This document shows, piece by piece, positions 8,449-17,962 of a stretch of 64,000 nt of DNA; position 1 is the stretch's first letter, and the number at the start of each line of letters is the position of its first letter. Origin of the DNA: Bacteroidales bacterium (GTDB lineage Bacteria; Bacteroidota; Bacteroidia; Bacteroidales; FEN-979). The position numbers and the translations under genes are program-made. The DNA lies in NCBI GenBank assembly GCA_030681475.1, contig JAUXWT010000108.1, forward strand, positions 62,001-126,000, written 5' to 3'. The notes beneath the pieces were generated by a model. That model had not been told where the DNA came from and ran no database searches. It worked only from the letters and a program-made list of their open reading frames with translations.

Positions 8449-9183
8449 ATGAAGAAGGTATTAGTCCTGACTGATAATATTTTACAATACGAACGATTTA
8501 AAAACCTGGTGAGTGAAAAGCAGATTCCAGATTGTGAATTTATTTATAGTCATAGTCCGGTGAACAGTCCATTGGAAGTTCATCAAGATTTTTTAAATAA
8601 AATCAGTAGTATTGATGTAAATCTTCAAACTGATTTTCTGATAAGTAATTTTAATCTGATTATTTCAATGCATTGTTTCCAGTTTTTTCCAAAAGCATTG
8701 GTAAACAATGTCAGGTGTCTTAACGTCCATCCGGGATATAACCCCATAAACCGTGGCTGGTATCCACAGGTATTTGCAATAATAAATGATTTACCAATTG
8801 GAGCGACAATCCATGAGATGGATGAAAAACTTGATAATGGACCAATCATTGCACGTAAATTTGTTAAGAAAGACTTCACTGACACATCAGATTCACTTTA
8901 TGAAAAAATTTTGGATGCAGAAATTGAACTTCTTGAAGAATATTTCGAATCAATAATTAATAATACCTATAAAACGAATATTCCGGAAGAACAAGGGAAA
9001 TTATATCTGAAGAAAGATTTTAACAGGCTTTGTGAGTTGAATCTTAATGAAACAATAACATTCCATGACTTTTATAATAAGCTGCGTGCTTTGAGCCATT
9101 CACCTTATCAAAACGCCTATTTTATTAATCCGGAAACGGGAAAGAAAGTCTTTATTTCAATTAATATAAAGGAAAGTGAGTAG
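8449..9183 (+). CDS. dTDP-4-amino-4,6-dideoxyglucose N-formyltransferase-like (VioF/QdtF family)
   Basis: Transfers a formyl group from N10-formyltetrahydrofolate to an amino sugar nucleotide. The catalytic triad of the family is visible: Asn92 and His94 in LNVHPGYNP, and Asp129 in LDNGPI, nearly the same positions as in VioF. The 244-residue length also agrees with VioF and is shorter than bifunctional ArnA-type enzymes. It is directly downstream of the DegT aminotransferase that would supply its amine. Base composition is lower in GC than the capEFG block. The sugar identity is inferred from family and context. Confidence 0.86.
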   Translation: MKKVLVLTDNILQYERFKNLVSEKQIPDCEFIYSHSPVNSPLEVHQDFLNKISSIDVNLQTDFLISNFNLIISMHCFQFFPKALVNNVRCLNVHPGYNPINRGWYPQVFAIINDLPIGATIHEMDEKLDNGPIIARKFVKKDFTDTSDSLYEKILDAEIELLEEYFESIINNTYKTNIPEEQGKLYLKKDFNRLCELNLNETITFHDFYNKLRALSHSPYQNAYFINPETGKKVFISINIKESE

Positions 9184-10135
9184 CCCGCTGGTTAGTGCAT
9201 GTTTGATCACCTATAATCATGAATATTTTATCAATAAATGCATTGAAGGAGCATTAATTCAGGAATTGAGTTTTCCATATGAAATAATAATTGGTGAAGA
9301 TTTCTCAATAGATGGAACAAGGGATATATGTTTGGAGTATGCTGAAAAGCATCCTCAAATCATTCGCTTGGTATGTAATGATAAAAACCTTGGAATGGTC
9401 AGAAATTGGACGCTTGCCTTACAGGAATGTAAGGGCAAGTACATTGCCATCTGTGAAGGGGACGACTATTGGACTGATCCATTGAAACTTCAGAACCAGG
9501 TCGATTTCCTCGAAGCCCATCCGGAATACATGATCAGCTTCCATGCAGTTGACCTGATGATTCACAATAACGGAACGAGTTCTTTATCAAATAATACAGT
9601 GCAACTTCATCAAAATCAATTCACAATTGAAGATCTTTTAAAATGCAATTTCATCAACACCCCTTCTCTGGTAATCAGGAACACAGATTTTCTCAAACGG
9701 ATCACAAATTCCTATGAACATATTCCCACCCTGGATTGGATGATAACAATCCTGGCTTCACAATACGGTAAGATCTGTTATTTTCCCGAATCGATGGCTG
9801 TTTACCGGATGCATGACGGGGGTATCCACAGCCACAAAGACAAAAAATATTTTCTTGAAAGTGCGATCACACTTTTTGAATTCCTCGAACAAAACATTAA
9901 TCCTGAATTTCATACGGCTGTTTTTTTAAAATACAAAGAGTTGTTGGGAACAAGGGTCTTGTATGCCATGAAAGATCTCAGCAAACCGGATATAACAGCC
10001 TGGTTCAGAAGATACAAGAAGGTGACATCGGAATGGTCACTGTTCATCGCATTGCGGCTGATAGCTCTGGCGATTTTCAAGTTTGTGCTGCTATTGCGTC
10101 AGAAGGTCAGCCGCAGAGGTTTAAAGGAAACGTAG
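9176..10135 (+). CDS. Family 2 glycosyltransferase
   Basis: GT-A fold glycosyltransferase that probably adds one residue to the lipid-linked repeat unit on the cytoplasmic face. The N-terminus SACLITYNHEYFI and IGEDFSIDGT are the typical GT2 nucleotide-binding segments, and the metal-binding acidic motif is EGDDYW (94-99). The C-terminal 40 residues include a hydrophobic stretch that may associate with the membrane. The start is GTG at 9176, overlapping the formyltransferase stop by 8 bases. Donor and acceptor cannot be read from sequence. After it the + strand operon is interrupted by a 281-base gap containing an inverted-repeat element. Confidence 0.88.
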   Translation: MSSPLVSACLITYNHEYFINKCIEGALIQELSFPYEIIIGEDFSIDGTRDICLEYAEKHPQIIRLVCNDKNLGMVRNWTLALQECKGKYIAICEGDDYWTDPLKLQNQVDFLEAHPEYMISFHAVDLMIHNNGTSSLSNNTVQLHQNQFTIEDLLKCNFINTPSLVIRNTDFLKRITNSYEHIPTLDWMITILASQYGKICYFPESMAVYRMHDGGIHSHKDKKYFLESAITLFEFLEQNINPEFHTAVFLKYKELLGTRVLYAMKDLSKPDITAWFRRYKKVTSEWSLFIALRLIALAIFKFVLLLRQKVSRRGLKET

Positions 10136-10192
10136 CGTTACGCAGAATCACAACTACTGAAATTATACTTTGCGAAACTCTTCTGATAGAAT

Positions 10193-10360
10193 GACCTCTC
10201 CCCGGCCCTCCCCTTGAAGGGGAGGGAGACGTACGTTGTTTGTTGTCAATGTTATTGTTGGATAGCAAATACTTGAATCCAATATTAATGGTTTGAAAAT
10301 CAATATGTCAAATCTGGTAAAACATCCCCCTCCCCTACAAGGGGAGGGCGGGGAGAGGTC
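10193..10360. repeat. Inverted-repeat element in intergenic gap
   Basis: The left arm (10193-10215) and right arm (10339-10360) are reverse complements over about 22 bases with one indel. Each arm also contains its own smaller palindrome built on CCCTCCCCTT and AAGGGGAGGG. The arms enclose about 125 AT-rich bases without an open frame. This resembles a small non-autonomous palindromic element or a long stem that could attenuate transcription between the two halves of the polysaccharide locus. The whole 10136-10416 gap holds nothing else recognisable. Confidence 0.75.
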
Positions 10361-10416
10361 GTATAATCAGAAGTACGCATTATTGCGATGAACCTTAAAT
10401 AATAAATGAATTGTAA

Positions 10417-11361
10417 ATGAAAGATTCGCATGTGTTGGTAACCGGTGGCGCCGGTTTTATCGGATCAAATTTAGTCAGACATCTCATTGATCAAGGAAAT
10501 TCGGTGGTGGTTTTAGACAATTTTATGTCGGGATATCGCAGCAACCTGGAACCATTCCCAACTGTACGCCTTCTTGAAGGAGATGTACGGGATAAGACCA
10601 TGGTGGAAGAGGCCATGAAAGGGGTGGAAGTCGTATTCCATCTGGCTGCCTCGGTGGGCAATAAACGCTCTATCGATCATCCGGTCACCGATGCCGAGAT
10701 CAATGTGCTGGGTACGTTGAATGTGTTGGAATCTGCCCGTAAAGCGGGGGTAAGGAAGATAGTGACTTCATCTTCCGCCGGAATATTTGGCGAATTGAAA
10801 ACCATGCCCATCAGGGAAGATCATCCGGTTGAACCCGATACCCCTTATGGTTGTACAAAACTGTGTGAAGAAAAATTATGCCTCTCCTATTCAAAATTGT
10901 ACCCCATTGAAGCGGTGTGTTTGCGCTATTTTAATGTTTACGGGCCAAATCAGCGGTATGACGCTTACGGAAATGTCATTCCGATCTTTGTTTTTCGGAT
11001 GCTGCGGAATGAACCACTGCTGATCTATGGGGATGGAGAACAAACCCGTGATTTTGTGCATGTGGATGATGTGGTTCAGGCCAACCTGAAAGCGGCCGAT
11101 GCCACTGGAGTAAACGGTGCGTATAATATTGCCAGCGGTACACGTGTTACCATAAACAGCCTTGCAAATATCATTACAAAAGATAATTTAAGTCCGGTCG
11201 AAATCAAGCACGGCCCGGAGCGCCCCGGCGATGTGCGGCATAGCCTGGCAGACATTTCACAGGCAAATCAGAAATTCAATTTCGCTCCGGAAGTGGACCT
11301 GGAAATCGGTTTGGATGCGTATGTTCAATGGGCGAGAAAAGCTCACCTGGGCATTATATAG
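10417..11361 (+). CDS. NAD-dependent sugar epimerase/dehydratase (extended SDR)
   Basis: Nucleotide-sugar epimerase of the GalE/WbpP-like extended SDR group. It has GGAGFIGSNL (10-19), a SSSAGIFGE segment and the YxxxK pair Tyr144/Lys148 followed by LCEEK. The 314-residue length fits. It restarts the operon after the inverted-repeat element and lies ahead of the polymerase and glycosyltransferase genes, so it probably supplies a 4-epimerised UDP-sugar to the same glycan. The exact substrate (UDP-GlcNAc, UDP-Glc or a uronate) cannot be decided. Confidence 0.85.
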   Translation: MKDSHVLVTGGAGFIGSNLVRHLIDQGNSVVVLDNFMSGYRSNLEPFPTVRLLEGDVRDKTMVEEAMKGVEVVFHLAASVGNKRSIDHPVTDAEINVLGTLNVLESARKAGVRKIVTSSSAGIFGELKTMPIREDHPVEPDTPYGCTKLCEEKLCLSYSKLYPIEAVCLRYFNVYGPNQRYDAYGNVIPIFVFRMLRNEPLLIYGDGEQTRDFVHVDDVVQANLKAADATGVNGAYNIASGTRVTINSLANIITKDNLSPVEIKHGPERPGDVRHSLADISQANQKFNFAPEVDLEIGLDAYVQWARKAHLGII

Positions 11362-11403
11362 AAAATCCGGAACAGTGATCAATTTTATTCAGAAAATCGT
11401 ACG

Positions 11404-12777
11404 ATGATCGCATATACAATTTCATGGTTGTTACTGGTATTCATTATTTTCCTGGCAATAACTCCGGGCAAAAACTCGATATTGACCAGCGTTTTGCTGC
11501 TGTTCTTTTTTTTGCCACTCTTGTTTGCAACCGAAACAAGGGATATTTTTCTCAGGGGAAATGTGATAAGGCCGTTAATCGTAATCATTGCGATTAAAAT
11601 CTTAATGGATAACAGTCAGCTTTCACGGCCATCGTTGGGCCCGTTTAATTATTATCTTGTATTCATTGGCTTTTGCCTGGTATCGTCTTTAATTTCAAAA
11701 TATCCCCTGGAAGCATCGTTGCGCTCTTTTACTTTTATCGAGCCGATGTTATTCTTCTTCTTCGCACTTGTAATTTCAGCGAATTACGCCAATGGATTCA
11801 AGGACATCAATAAAATACTCTATGCAGGCCTTCTCGTTACAATTGTCTTTGCGGTAATTGAGTTGATAACCCAAAAAAAGATACTGTATGATGCCGGATT
11901 TGTACCTAAATATTCCCTTGTATATCAAAATGAATTAAGGACTTTCTCAGGCAGAATAAGTTCATTTATAGGGCAACCGATCTATGCCGCTCTCTATTTC
12001 TTTGTCGCGCTTTGTATTCCGGTATATCTTTACATCGTATCAAAGTCGGTGACGAAGAAATTCGGATACATACTCATTATTTTACTCCTGCTCCTGATCA
12101 TGTATGCAACAGGAACAAGAGCCGTTATTCCGGCAATTGTTCTTTTCTTTCTCTTCGCCGGTTTATCATTTACAAAAGAGAAATCATCGGTTTTGGTCAT
12201 ATCTACCGTTATCATTCTCGTTTCAGCAACGATCATTGTACAATATGTCCCGGGCTTTGTAAAGTATCAGCAGGACTCTTTTACGCTGAAAGAGTCGAAT
12301 GAATCCAATGCAAATTTACTGGCCCGGATCAGTATTGCAGAGCAAATGTTTAAATTATTTCAGAAGAATATTTATTTTGGCAATGGCCCCGGAAATATCC
12401 AAAAAGAGGCGGCAGGGTTCATGGTCTCTTACAGTTCATCCCGCGAAGGGCTGTACGGGCAGGAGAACCATTTCCTTGCTATTCTGAGTGATACCGGAAT
12501 TTTTGGATTTACAGCCTATCTGATATTTCTGATATCCTCTTTGTACTATTTATTCCGAAAGCAGAAAAATGGCTTGGGGATTATTCAATCGCAAGAATTA
12601 AACGCATACAGGAAAATGGTCGTCATTACATATATCCTGTTTCTTGCTGTCAGTTTTTCTGTATCAACAATTTCCTCGCTCCCAAATTTTGTAATCAGTA
12701 TCTTGATTGGTAATTATCTGGGAAAATTGTTCAGAGAGAACAATTTATCTTCAACCCCGGTCACCAGTTACAAATGA
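11404..12777 (+). CDS. O-antigen/capsule polymerase-like membrane protein (Wzy/WaaL fold)
   Basis: Probable Wzy polymerase that joins repeat units in the periplasm. The 457-residue protein is mostly membrane segments (about ten to twelve) with one large hydrophilic loop near residues 290-365. That loop includes GNGPGNIQ and the ENHFLAILSDTGIFG segment typical of the Wzy_C/O-antigen ligase family. It overlaps the downstream glycosyltransferase as ATGA. Ligase (WaaL) and polymerase (Wzy) share this architecture; the position inside a cluster with wzx and an initiating transferase favours Wzy. Confidence 0.85.
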   Translation: MIAYTISWLLLVFIIFLAITPGKNSILTSVLLLFFFLPLLFATETRDIFLRGNVIRPLIVIIAIKILMDNSQLSRPSLGPFNYYLVFIGFCLVSSLISKYPLEASLRSFTFIEPMLFFFFALVISANYANGFKDINKILYAGLLVTIVFAVIELITQKKILYDAGFVPKYSLVYQNELRTFSGRISSFIGQPIYAALYFFVALCIPVYLYIVSKSVTKKFGYILIILLLLLIMYATGTRAVIPAIVLFFLFAGLSFTKEKSSVLVISTVIILVSATIIVQYVPGFVKYQQDSFTLKESNESNANLLARISIAEQMFKLFQKNIYFGNGPGNIQKEAAGFMVSYSSSREGLYGQENHFLAILSDTGIFGFTAYLIFLISSLYYLFRKQKNGLGIIQSQELNAYRKMVVITYILFLAVSFSVSTISSLPNFVISILIGNYLGKLFRENNLSSTPVTSYK

Positions 12778-13763
12778 AAGCAATACAAGAAATTGACCTG
12801 TCAATTGTCATCGTTTCCTGGAATTGCCGCGATTATCTGGTAAAGTGTCTTGAATCAATACGGTTGATGAAGGATGAAATTGTCAATGAAATTATCGTAG
12901 TTGATAATAATTCCAATGACGGCACCATTTCGTTGATCAAAAGTAAGTACCCTGAGGTCATCTATATCGAAAACCATACCAATATCGGGTTTCCTGCGGC
13001 CAACAACCAGGGGTTCAACATGGCCATGGGCAGATATATTCTCGCACTGAATCCCGACACGGAAGTTTCTTCCGGAGCTTTTGAAATACCTGTAAAGTAC
13101 CTGGATGCAAACAAGAGTTATGGTTGTGTCGGTATTAAACAGTTGAAGCCAAATGGAGCAATTAACTATCAGGGTGGCAGAAATTACAATACGATTCCTA
13201 ATACACTTTCCCAATTTCTTTACCTGGATAAACTTTTTCCTCACTCTAAACTTCTTGGAAACAGAGACATGACCTACTGGGATCATGACAGTGACCTTGA
13301 TGTGGAAGTTACTTCAGGAGCGTTTATGCTTTTCAGCAGGGAGGTTTACGAAAAGTTAGGAGGGCTGTCCACCTTGCTTCCCATGTACCTTGAAGATGGT
13401 GAGTTTTGTTATAGAATGAACAAAAACGGATATAAAATCCGTTATCTGGCCTCTGTTTATTTCACGCATCATACAAATAAAAGTTCCGACCATGCGAACC
13501 TGATGAAAATTTCATTCATGCTCTTTGAATCTGTATTTCAGTTTCTCCGGATAAGGGAGGGCAAGAGAAATGCATGGATTTTTGTGTGGGCGTTTTTTCT
13601 TATATTTCCATTAAGGATTTTGATGCTTCCTGTTATCTGTGCCGGACAGTATTATAAGAAAAAAGAAATCAAATTTATTAAGTTGGTTTTTGAAATTATC
13701 TCATCCTTGCTGTGGACTCTTGTGAAAATATTGAATATTAAATATAAGTATTCGTTTGATTAA
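12774..13763 (+). CDS. Family 2 glycosyltransferase (rhamnosyltransferase/WbbL-like)
   Basis: GT2 enzyme with the hallmarks of the WbbL-type subgroup: IVIVSWNCRDYL at the N-terminus, VVDNNSNDGT, GFPAANNQG, ALNPDTEV as the metal-binding segment and EDGEFCYRMNKNGYKI near the acceptor site. The C-terminal 80 residues include two hydrophobic stretches. Many members transfer L-rhamnose or another 6-deoxyhexose, which would suit the fucose and dideoxyhexose made here, but the donor is not proven. It overlaps the polymerase gene by four bases and precedes the methyltransferase by 14. Confidence 0.88.
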   Translation: MKAIQEIDLSIVIVSWNCRDYLVKCLESIRLMKDEIVNEIIVVDNNSNDGTISLIKSKYPEVIYIENHTNIGFPAANNQGFNMAMGRYILALNPDTEVSSGAFEIPVKYLDANKSYGCVGIKQLKPNGAINYQGGRNYNTIPNTLSQFLYLDKLFPHSKLLGNRDMTYWDHDSDLDVEVTSGAFMLFSREVYEKLGGLSTLLPMYLEDGEFCYRMNKNGYKIRYLASVYFTHHTNKSSDHANLMKISFMLFESVFQFLRIREGKRNAWIFVWAFFLIFPLRILMLPVICAGQYYKKKEIKFIKLVFEIISSLLWTLVKILNIKYKYSFD

Positions 13764-13777
13764 TAATATAGGTTTTT

Positions 13778-14599
13778 ATGAGCAGGGACCATTTGGGATC
13801 AGTGGCCAAACAAAACGAGGTTCTTTATAATTCATACTCCGCGGAAGATAACATCAATGCTTCACCGCACCTGAAGCATCAGCAGATCAAGGATTTATAT
13901 TTGACGCTGGTCAATAATGTTTTTGACAAGGCCAAGGTGAATACTGAACAACCGGAAATTCTGGACCTGGGATCCGGAGATGGCTCCGTTACACTTCCCT
14001 TTCTGGCGCTTGGCGCTAAGGTTACTGCGGTTGATATTTCAAGTGAGCAATTGAAAAACCTGACAAAAAATTGTAAGGAATATGAAAATATGTTTTCATC
14101 GCATTGTACGGATGTGGTCGATTATCTTCAAAATTCAAATGAAAAATTTGATGTAATTGTCATCAATTCATTTCTTCACCATATTCCGGATTACATGTCG
14201 CTCATTCAACAATGTCTTCCACATTTGAATCCGCATGGCCAATTTTTTTCTTTCCAGGATCCACTCCGGTATGATACATTAAGCAGCTTTAACAGAAGGT
14301 ATAGCCGTTATTCGTATTTGTCGTGGAGAGTCTTTCAGGGAGATTTTTGGGGTGGATATTCAAGAATGATGAGACGCCGGCGTGGTGTGTTACTCGATGA
14401 TTGTGTGGAAGATAATGCTGAGTATCATGTAACACGCAACGGCGTAGATCAGGATGCAATCGCTCGGCTTTTAAAAAGTAATCATTTTAACGTCAGGACG
14501 GTGAAATATTTTGCCACACAAAGCGCCCTGTTTCAATTTTTAGGTTATAAGGCCCGATGCGCAAATATGTTTAGCATCGTAGCACAAAAAACAGACTGA
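13778..14599 (+). CDS. Class I SAM-dependent methyltransferase
   Basis: Soluble 273-residue methyltransferase with the SAM-binding glycine-rich motif ILDLGSGDGSVTL near residue 65, a VTAVDIS acidic strand end, and the VIVINSFLHHIPDY motif IV region. It lies between glycosyltransferase genes, so it may O-methylate a sugar of the repeat unit or cap the growing chain. The substrate is not evident. ATG at 13778 is the first start after the previous stop and leaves a complete N-terminus. Confidence 0.82.
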   Translation: MSRDHLGSVAKQNEVLYNSYSAEDNINASPHLKHQQIKDLYLTLVNNVFDKAKVNTEQPEILDLGSGDGSVTLPFLALGAKVTAVDISSEQLKNLTKNCKEYENMFSSHCTDVVDYLQNSNEKFDVIVINSFLHHIPDYMSLIQQCLPHLNPHGQFFSFQDPLRYDTLSSFNRRYSRYSYLSWRVFQGDFWGGYSRMMRRRRGVLLDDCVEDNAEYHVTRNGVDQDAIARLLKSNHFNVRTVKYFATQSALFQFLGYKARCANMFSIVAQKTD

Positions 14600-14616
14600 T
14601 CCGATTTTATCCGCCA

Positions 14617-15750
14617 ATGATGAATTCATCCATCCCTGTCAAGACTCAAAAAAACATTCTGATCTTTGGCAGCACTTTTCCGGAAAATACAGGCCCATCC
14701 CTATTTTATCGCTCACTCTTAAACAGTCATTTTAAGGAAAAATTTAAAGTTGAATTCATAGAATTTACTTTTAATACCTCGTTGAACTCATTTGAGAAGA
14801 TGAGGCCAAAGAAATTCCTGTTGATCGTTAAATTCCTTTACCAGGAGATTCGGGTGTTATTGAAAAACAGGATAGATTACGTGTTCATTCCGGTCTCAAC
14901 CAATCTGAATGCGGTTCTTAAAGAATTGATTTTCATAAGTATTGCGCTGATATTCAGCAAAAAAGTCATTCTCATCCAGCATGGAAATAATTTTCAGAAG
15001 ATAAGGGATACCGCTCCGTCAATCTATGATCATATCATCCATCCGATACTGAAAAGAGCACATTCCGGTGTGGTTTTAGCCAAAAATTTAAAAGACAATT
15101 TCAGGGATATTTTATCCGAAGGAAAAATCGTTTCCATCTATCCGGGAATTCCGACTTTCAGGAAGTACATTGAACCCATCCAGGATAAAAGAAACAATTT
15201 CCGGATTCTGTTTTTAAGCAATCTGATTCCCCAAAAAGGATATTTTGATCTGATCCGGGCAATTCCGGATGTACTTCAGATATATCCCGGTACCATGTTT
15301 ATTTTTGCCGGTGAATGGAAGGATGATAAGGTTCAGACAAAAGAAATCGTCCTGAAGTTTATTGAAGACCATCAGCTTAACGAGGTCATCATCTTTGCCG
15401 GCAAGGTTGACTTACCCGCAAAGGTTGATCTGTATTCAGATGCTGACATTTATGTATTTCCAACCCATTTTGACTCCTTTGGACTGGTTTTGCTGGAGGC
15501 TATGCAATTCGGGCTTCCGATCATCACAACCAATGTCGGCGCTATTCCCGAGATTATTATTGACGGGGTGAATGGCATCATTGTTGAAAAAGGGCATCCG
15601 GAAAGGATTGCTGAGGAAATAATAAAGCTACTGAAAGACCCAATGCTTCGCCAGGAAATGAAGAAAACAAATCTTGCTGCTTTCGAAGCCAAATTTACGA
15701 CCGAAAAGTTTTCTGACAGAATGGTTGACTTCTTTGATTCATTATCGTGA
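14617..15750 (+). CDS. Family 4 glycosyltransferase (GT-B)
   Basis: GT-B glycosyltransferase with the C-terminal nucleotide-binding half clearly visible: FLSNLIPQKGYFDLIRA, then VFPTHFDSFGLVLLEAMQFGLPIITTNVG, where the E-x7-E-type motif lies. The N-terminal acceptor domain is more variable. Two in-frame ATGs (14617, 14620) begin the protein. Its TGA stop overlaps the GTG start of the next transferase. It probably adds one sugar to the lipid-linked unit; sugar and linkage are unknown. Confidence 0.88.
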   Translation: MMNSSIPVKTQKNILIFGSTFPENTGPSLFYRSLLNSHFKEKFKVEFIEFTFNTSLNSFEKMRPKKFLLIVKFLYQEIRVLLKNRIDYVFIPVSTNLNAVLKELIFISIALIFSKKVILIQHGNNFQKIRDTAPSIYDHIIHPILKRAHSGVVLAKNLKDNFRDILSEGKIVSIYPGIPTFRKYIEPIQDKRNNFRILFLSNLIPQKGYFDLIRAIPDVLQIYPGTMFIFAGEWKDDKVQTKEIVLKFIEDHQLNEVIIFAGKVDLPAKVDLYSDADIYVFPTHFDSFGLVLLEAMQFGLPIITTNVGAIPEIIIDGVNGIIVEKGHPERIAEEIIKLLKDPMLRQEMKKTNLAAFEAKFTTEKFSDRMVDFFDSLS

Positions 15751-16523
15751 GCAATACTTTTACATCCTTCTTTGGACAGAAATTGTTCGCAGGTACGACC
15801 GGTGAAGCAACCGACTATTTTGACCGGCTGATCGCTACAAAGCACCCTAAACTTATTGGCGCCATCAATGTTTACCTTTTGACTACTTGCTATCGTGACC
15901 GGCAGATGTCGGACCTTTACAATAAATTTGATCTTGTCACCGTCGATGGCAGGCCATTAGTGTACCTTTCACATATTTTCGCATCGGTACCGGTGAAAGA
16001 GATGGTGGGAGGGCCGAATTTCTGGGAGACGATCATCAGGTTCGGGGCAGAGCATGGGCATAATTTCTACTTTCTCGGAAGTTTTCCGAATATTCTCACC
16101 AAAGCTGCTGCAAAACTTAAAGATCGCTATCCCGGTTTGGATGTAACCGGCATGCATCATGGAATAGTTGAGGATGAAGAACAGTTTACAATAGAGGTTC
16201 TAAAGGAGATAAAGGAAAAAAAGCCCGCCATAATAATGATCGGCATGCCATCTCCGATAAAAGAAAAGCTGGCTACATTGTTCAGGGAGGAACTGGAATG
16301 CGGAATGATTATAATTATCGGTGGCGCTTTTGATATCTTTGCCGGTGAAAAGAAACTGGCTCCTCATCTGATCAGTATTCTTTGCCTGGAATGGTTTTAC
16401 AGGATGATACAGGAGCCTGGAAGGCTTTTTTGGCGATATATGGCATCTAATCTCTATTTTCTTTATATGCTTACAACGAATATTCGGATCCCCTTACAAA
16501 AACTAATAAGAAAATTCACATAA
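15747..16523 (+). CDS. WecG/TagA/CpsF family glycosyltransferase (GT26)
   Basis: GT26 enzyme that normally adds the second sugar (often N-acetylmannosamine or glucose) to an undecaprenyl-linked first sugar. It has INVYLLTTCY, the acidic VTVDGRPLV motif where the catalytic Asp lies, and the conserved C-terminal segment GAFDIFAG followed by LEWFYRMIQEPGRLFWRY. Start is GTG at 15747, overlapping the previous stop as GTGA. It lies directly before the initiating phosphoglycosyltransferase, fitting successive first and second steps of repeat-unit assembly. Confidence 0.9.
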   Translation: MSNTFTSFFGQKLFAGTTGEATDYFDRLIATKHPKLIGAINVYLLTTCYRDRQMSDLYNKFDLVTVDGRPLVYLSHIFASVPVKEMVGGPNFWETIIRFGAEHGHNFYFLGSFPNILTKAAAKLKDRYPGLDVTGMHHGIVEDEEQFTIEVLKEIKEKKPAIIMIGMPSPIKEKLATLFREELECGMIIIIGGAFDIFAGEKKLAPHLISILCLEWFYRMIQEPGRLFWRYMASNLYFLYMLTTNIRIPLQKLIRKFT

Positions 16524-16524
16524 A

Positions 16525-17955
16525 ATGATTTGGCGCCCCATATTCAACAGGCATCTTCTTCAGATTTTAGATTTCGCGACGCTCTTTTTTACCCTCCTGA
16601 TCTCGTTTCAGGCCTGGCGTTTGCTGTTTGATGATTCCTTCATGATGCTCTACCTGAAAGAACCGGGAATCATGGATAAAATTTATTTCGCCTGTTTCAC
16701 CTCCTCGCTGATCTATGTTATGGTTTTCAATTATGTTCGTCCTTACAAGGAAAACCAGTTCTTTTCAGTTAAAAATGAATTGAAATCCCTCATTGATGTC
16801 TCTTTTTTTGGTTATGCCGCATCGTTCATTGTGCTCTATTTTATCGGGATCAAGGTAATCCCGCGATCCCTGTTGATCGTGATTGTAATCGGGATATTTT
16901 TAATATTTTCATTTCAGAAATCCTTCATGGTGTACATTGCCGGCAGGATCCGTGCCCGGGGGGTGAACAAAAAACGAATCATTATCATCGGAACCGGGCC
17001 CAGGACTGATAAATTTTTAAAGCTAATACAAAACAAGTATGCATGGGGGTTTGATGTCATCGGCATTGTAGGTGAGGATCAGGCTTTAACCGGCCAGGTA
17101 CAACATGGCATCGAAATCATTGATTCTTTCGATAATCTCACGGATGTTTTAAAGGTTTATAATCCCGAGGAGGTCATCATCACCTTGTCAACATCAGATT
17201 TTGAATCGGTGACCGATGTATTAAGGACATGCGAAACGGAGGGTGTTGCCGTGAGGTTTATTTCAGATTTCCTGAGCGAAATAACCAAAAATGTAAAGAT
17301 TGACCGGATCGACGACATTAAAGTCATCAGTTTTTCCATGGTCGAACAGCCCGAATGGGCATTTTTGGTCAAACGGGTCTTGGACATCATCGGAGCCATC
17401 GTGGCCATCGTTTTATTCCTGCCTGTTATGATCGTTGCAGCCATCGGCATATTGATCTCTGATGGCTTTCCGATTTTTTACAAATGGAATGTGGTTGGGT
17501 TGAATAAAAAACCCTTCCGGTCCTGGAAATTCAGAACGATGGTCAGAAATGCCGACCAGTTAAAATCTCAGCTTATCCATGAAAACGAAATGGATGGGCC
17601 GGTGTTTAAAATTAAAAATGATCCGCGGATTATCCCGTTCGGCAAGTGGCTGCGAAAATGGAGTATCGATGAGACTCCGCAATTCTTCAGCGTGTTAAAA
17701 GGAAATATGAGCCTGGTTGGCCCGCGGCCTGCAGGCCCGCATGAACTGGACAATTATGACTCCTGGCACCGACGAAAACTTAGCATCCGGCCGGGCATCA
17801 CCTGTTTATGGCAGGTTTCCGGACGAAACGCCATTCGTGATTTTGATGAATGGGTGCGCTTGGACCTGGAGTACATCGACAATTGGTCAATTGGTCTGGA
17901 CCTGAAAATTATTATGAAGACCATTCTCACAGTTTTTAAAGGAAACGGAAAATAA
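16525..17955 (+). CDS. Polyprenyl-phosphate sugar-1-phosphate transferase (WbaP/WcaJ type)
   Basis: Initiating enzyme that loads the first sugar phosphate onto undecaprenyl phosphate. The N-terminal part has about four membrane helices, then a Rossmann-like domain with IIIIGTGPRTDKF. The C-terminal catalytic domain starts near KRVLDIIGA and contains WKFRTM, DETPQF, LVGPRP and GITCLWQVSGR, all diagnostic of the bacterial sugar transferase family. Length 476 is typical. It lies mid-locus, one base after the GT26 gene. Likely first sugars include glucose, galactose or a dideoxyhexose derivative; sequence alone does not decide. Confidence 0.93.
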   Translation: MIWRPIFNRHLLQILDFATLFFTLLISFQAWRLLFDDSFMMLYLKEPGIMDKIYFACFTSSLIYVMVFNYVRPYKENQFFSVKNELKSLIDVSFFGYAASFIVLYFIGIKVIPRSLLIVIVIGIFLIFSFQKSFMVYIAGRIRARGVNKKRIIIIGTGPRTDKFLKLIQNKYAWGFDVIGIVGEDQALTGQVQHGIEIIDSFDNLTDVLKVYNPEEVIITLSTSDFESVTDVLRTCETEGVAVRFISDFLSEITKNVKIDRIDDIKVISFSMVEQPEWAFLVKRVLDIIGAIVAIVLFLPVMIVAAIGILISDGFPIFYKWNVVGLNKKPFRSWKFRTMVRNADQLKSQLIHENEMDGPVFKIKNDPRIIPFGKWLRKWSIDETPQFFSVLKGNMSLVGPRPAGPHELDNYDSWHRRKLSIRPGITCLWQVSGRNAIRDFDEWVRLDLEYIDNWSIGLDLKIIMKTILTVFKGNGK

Positions 17956-17962
17956 TAGCCTT

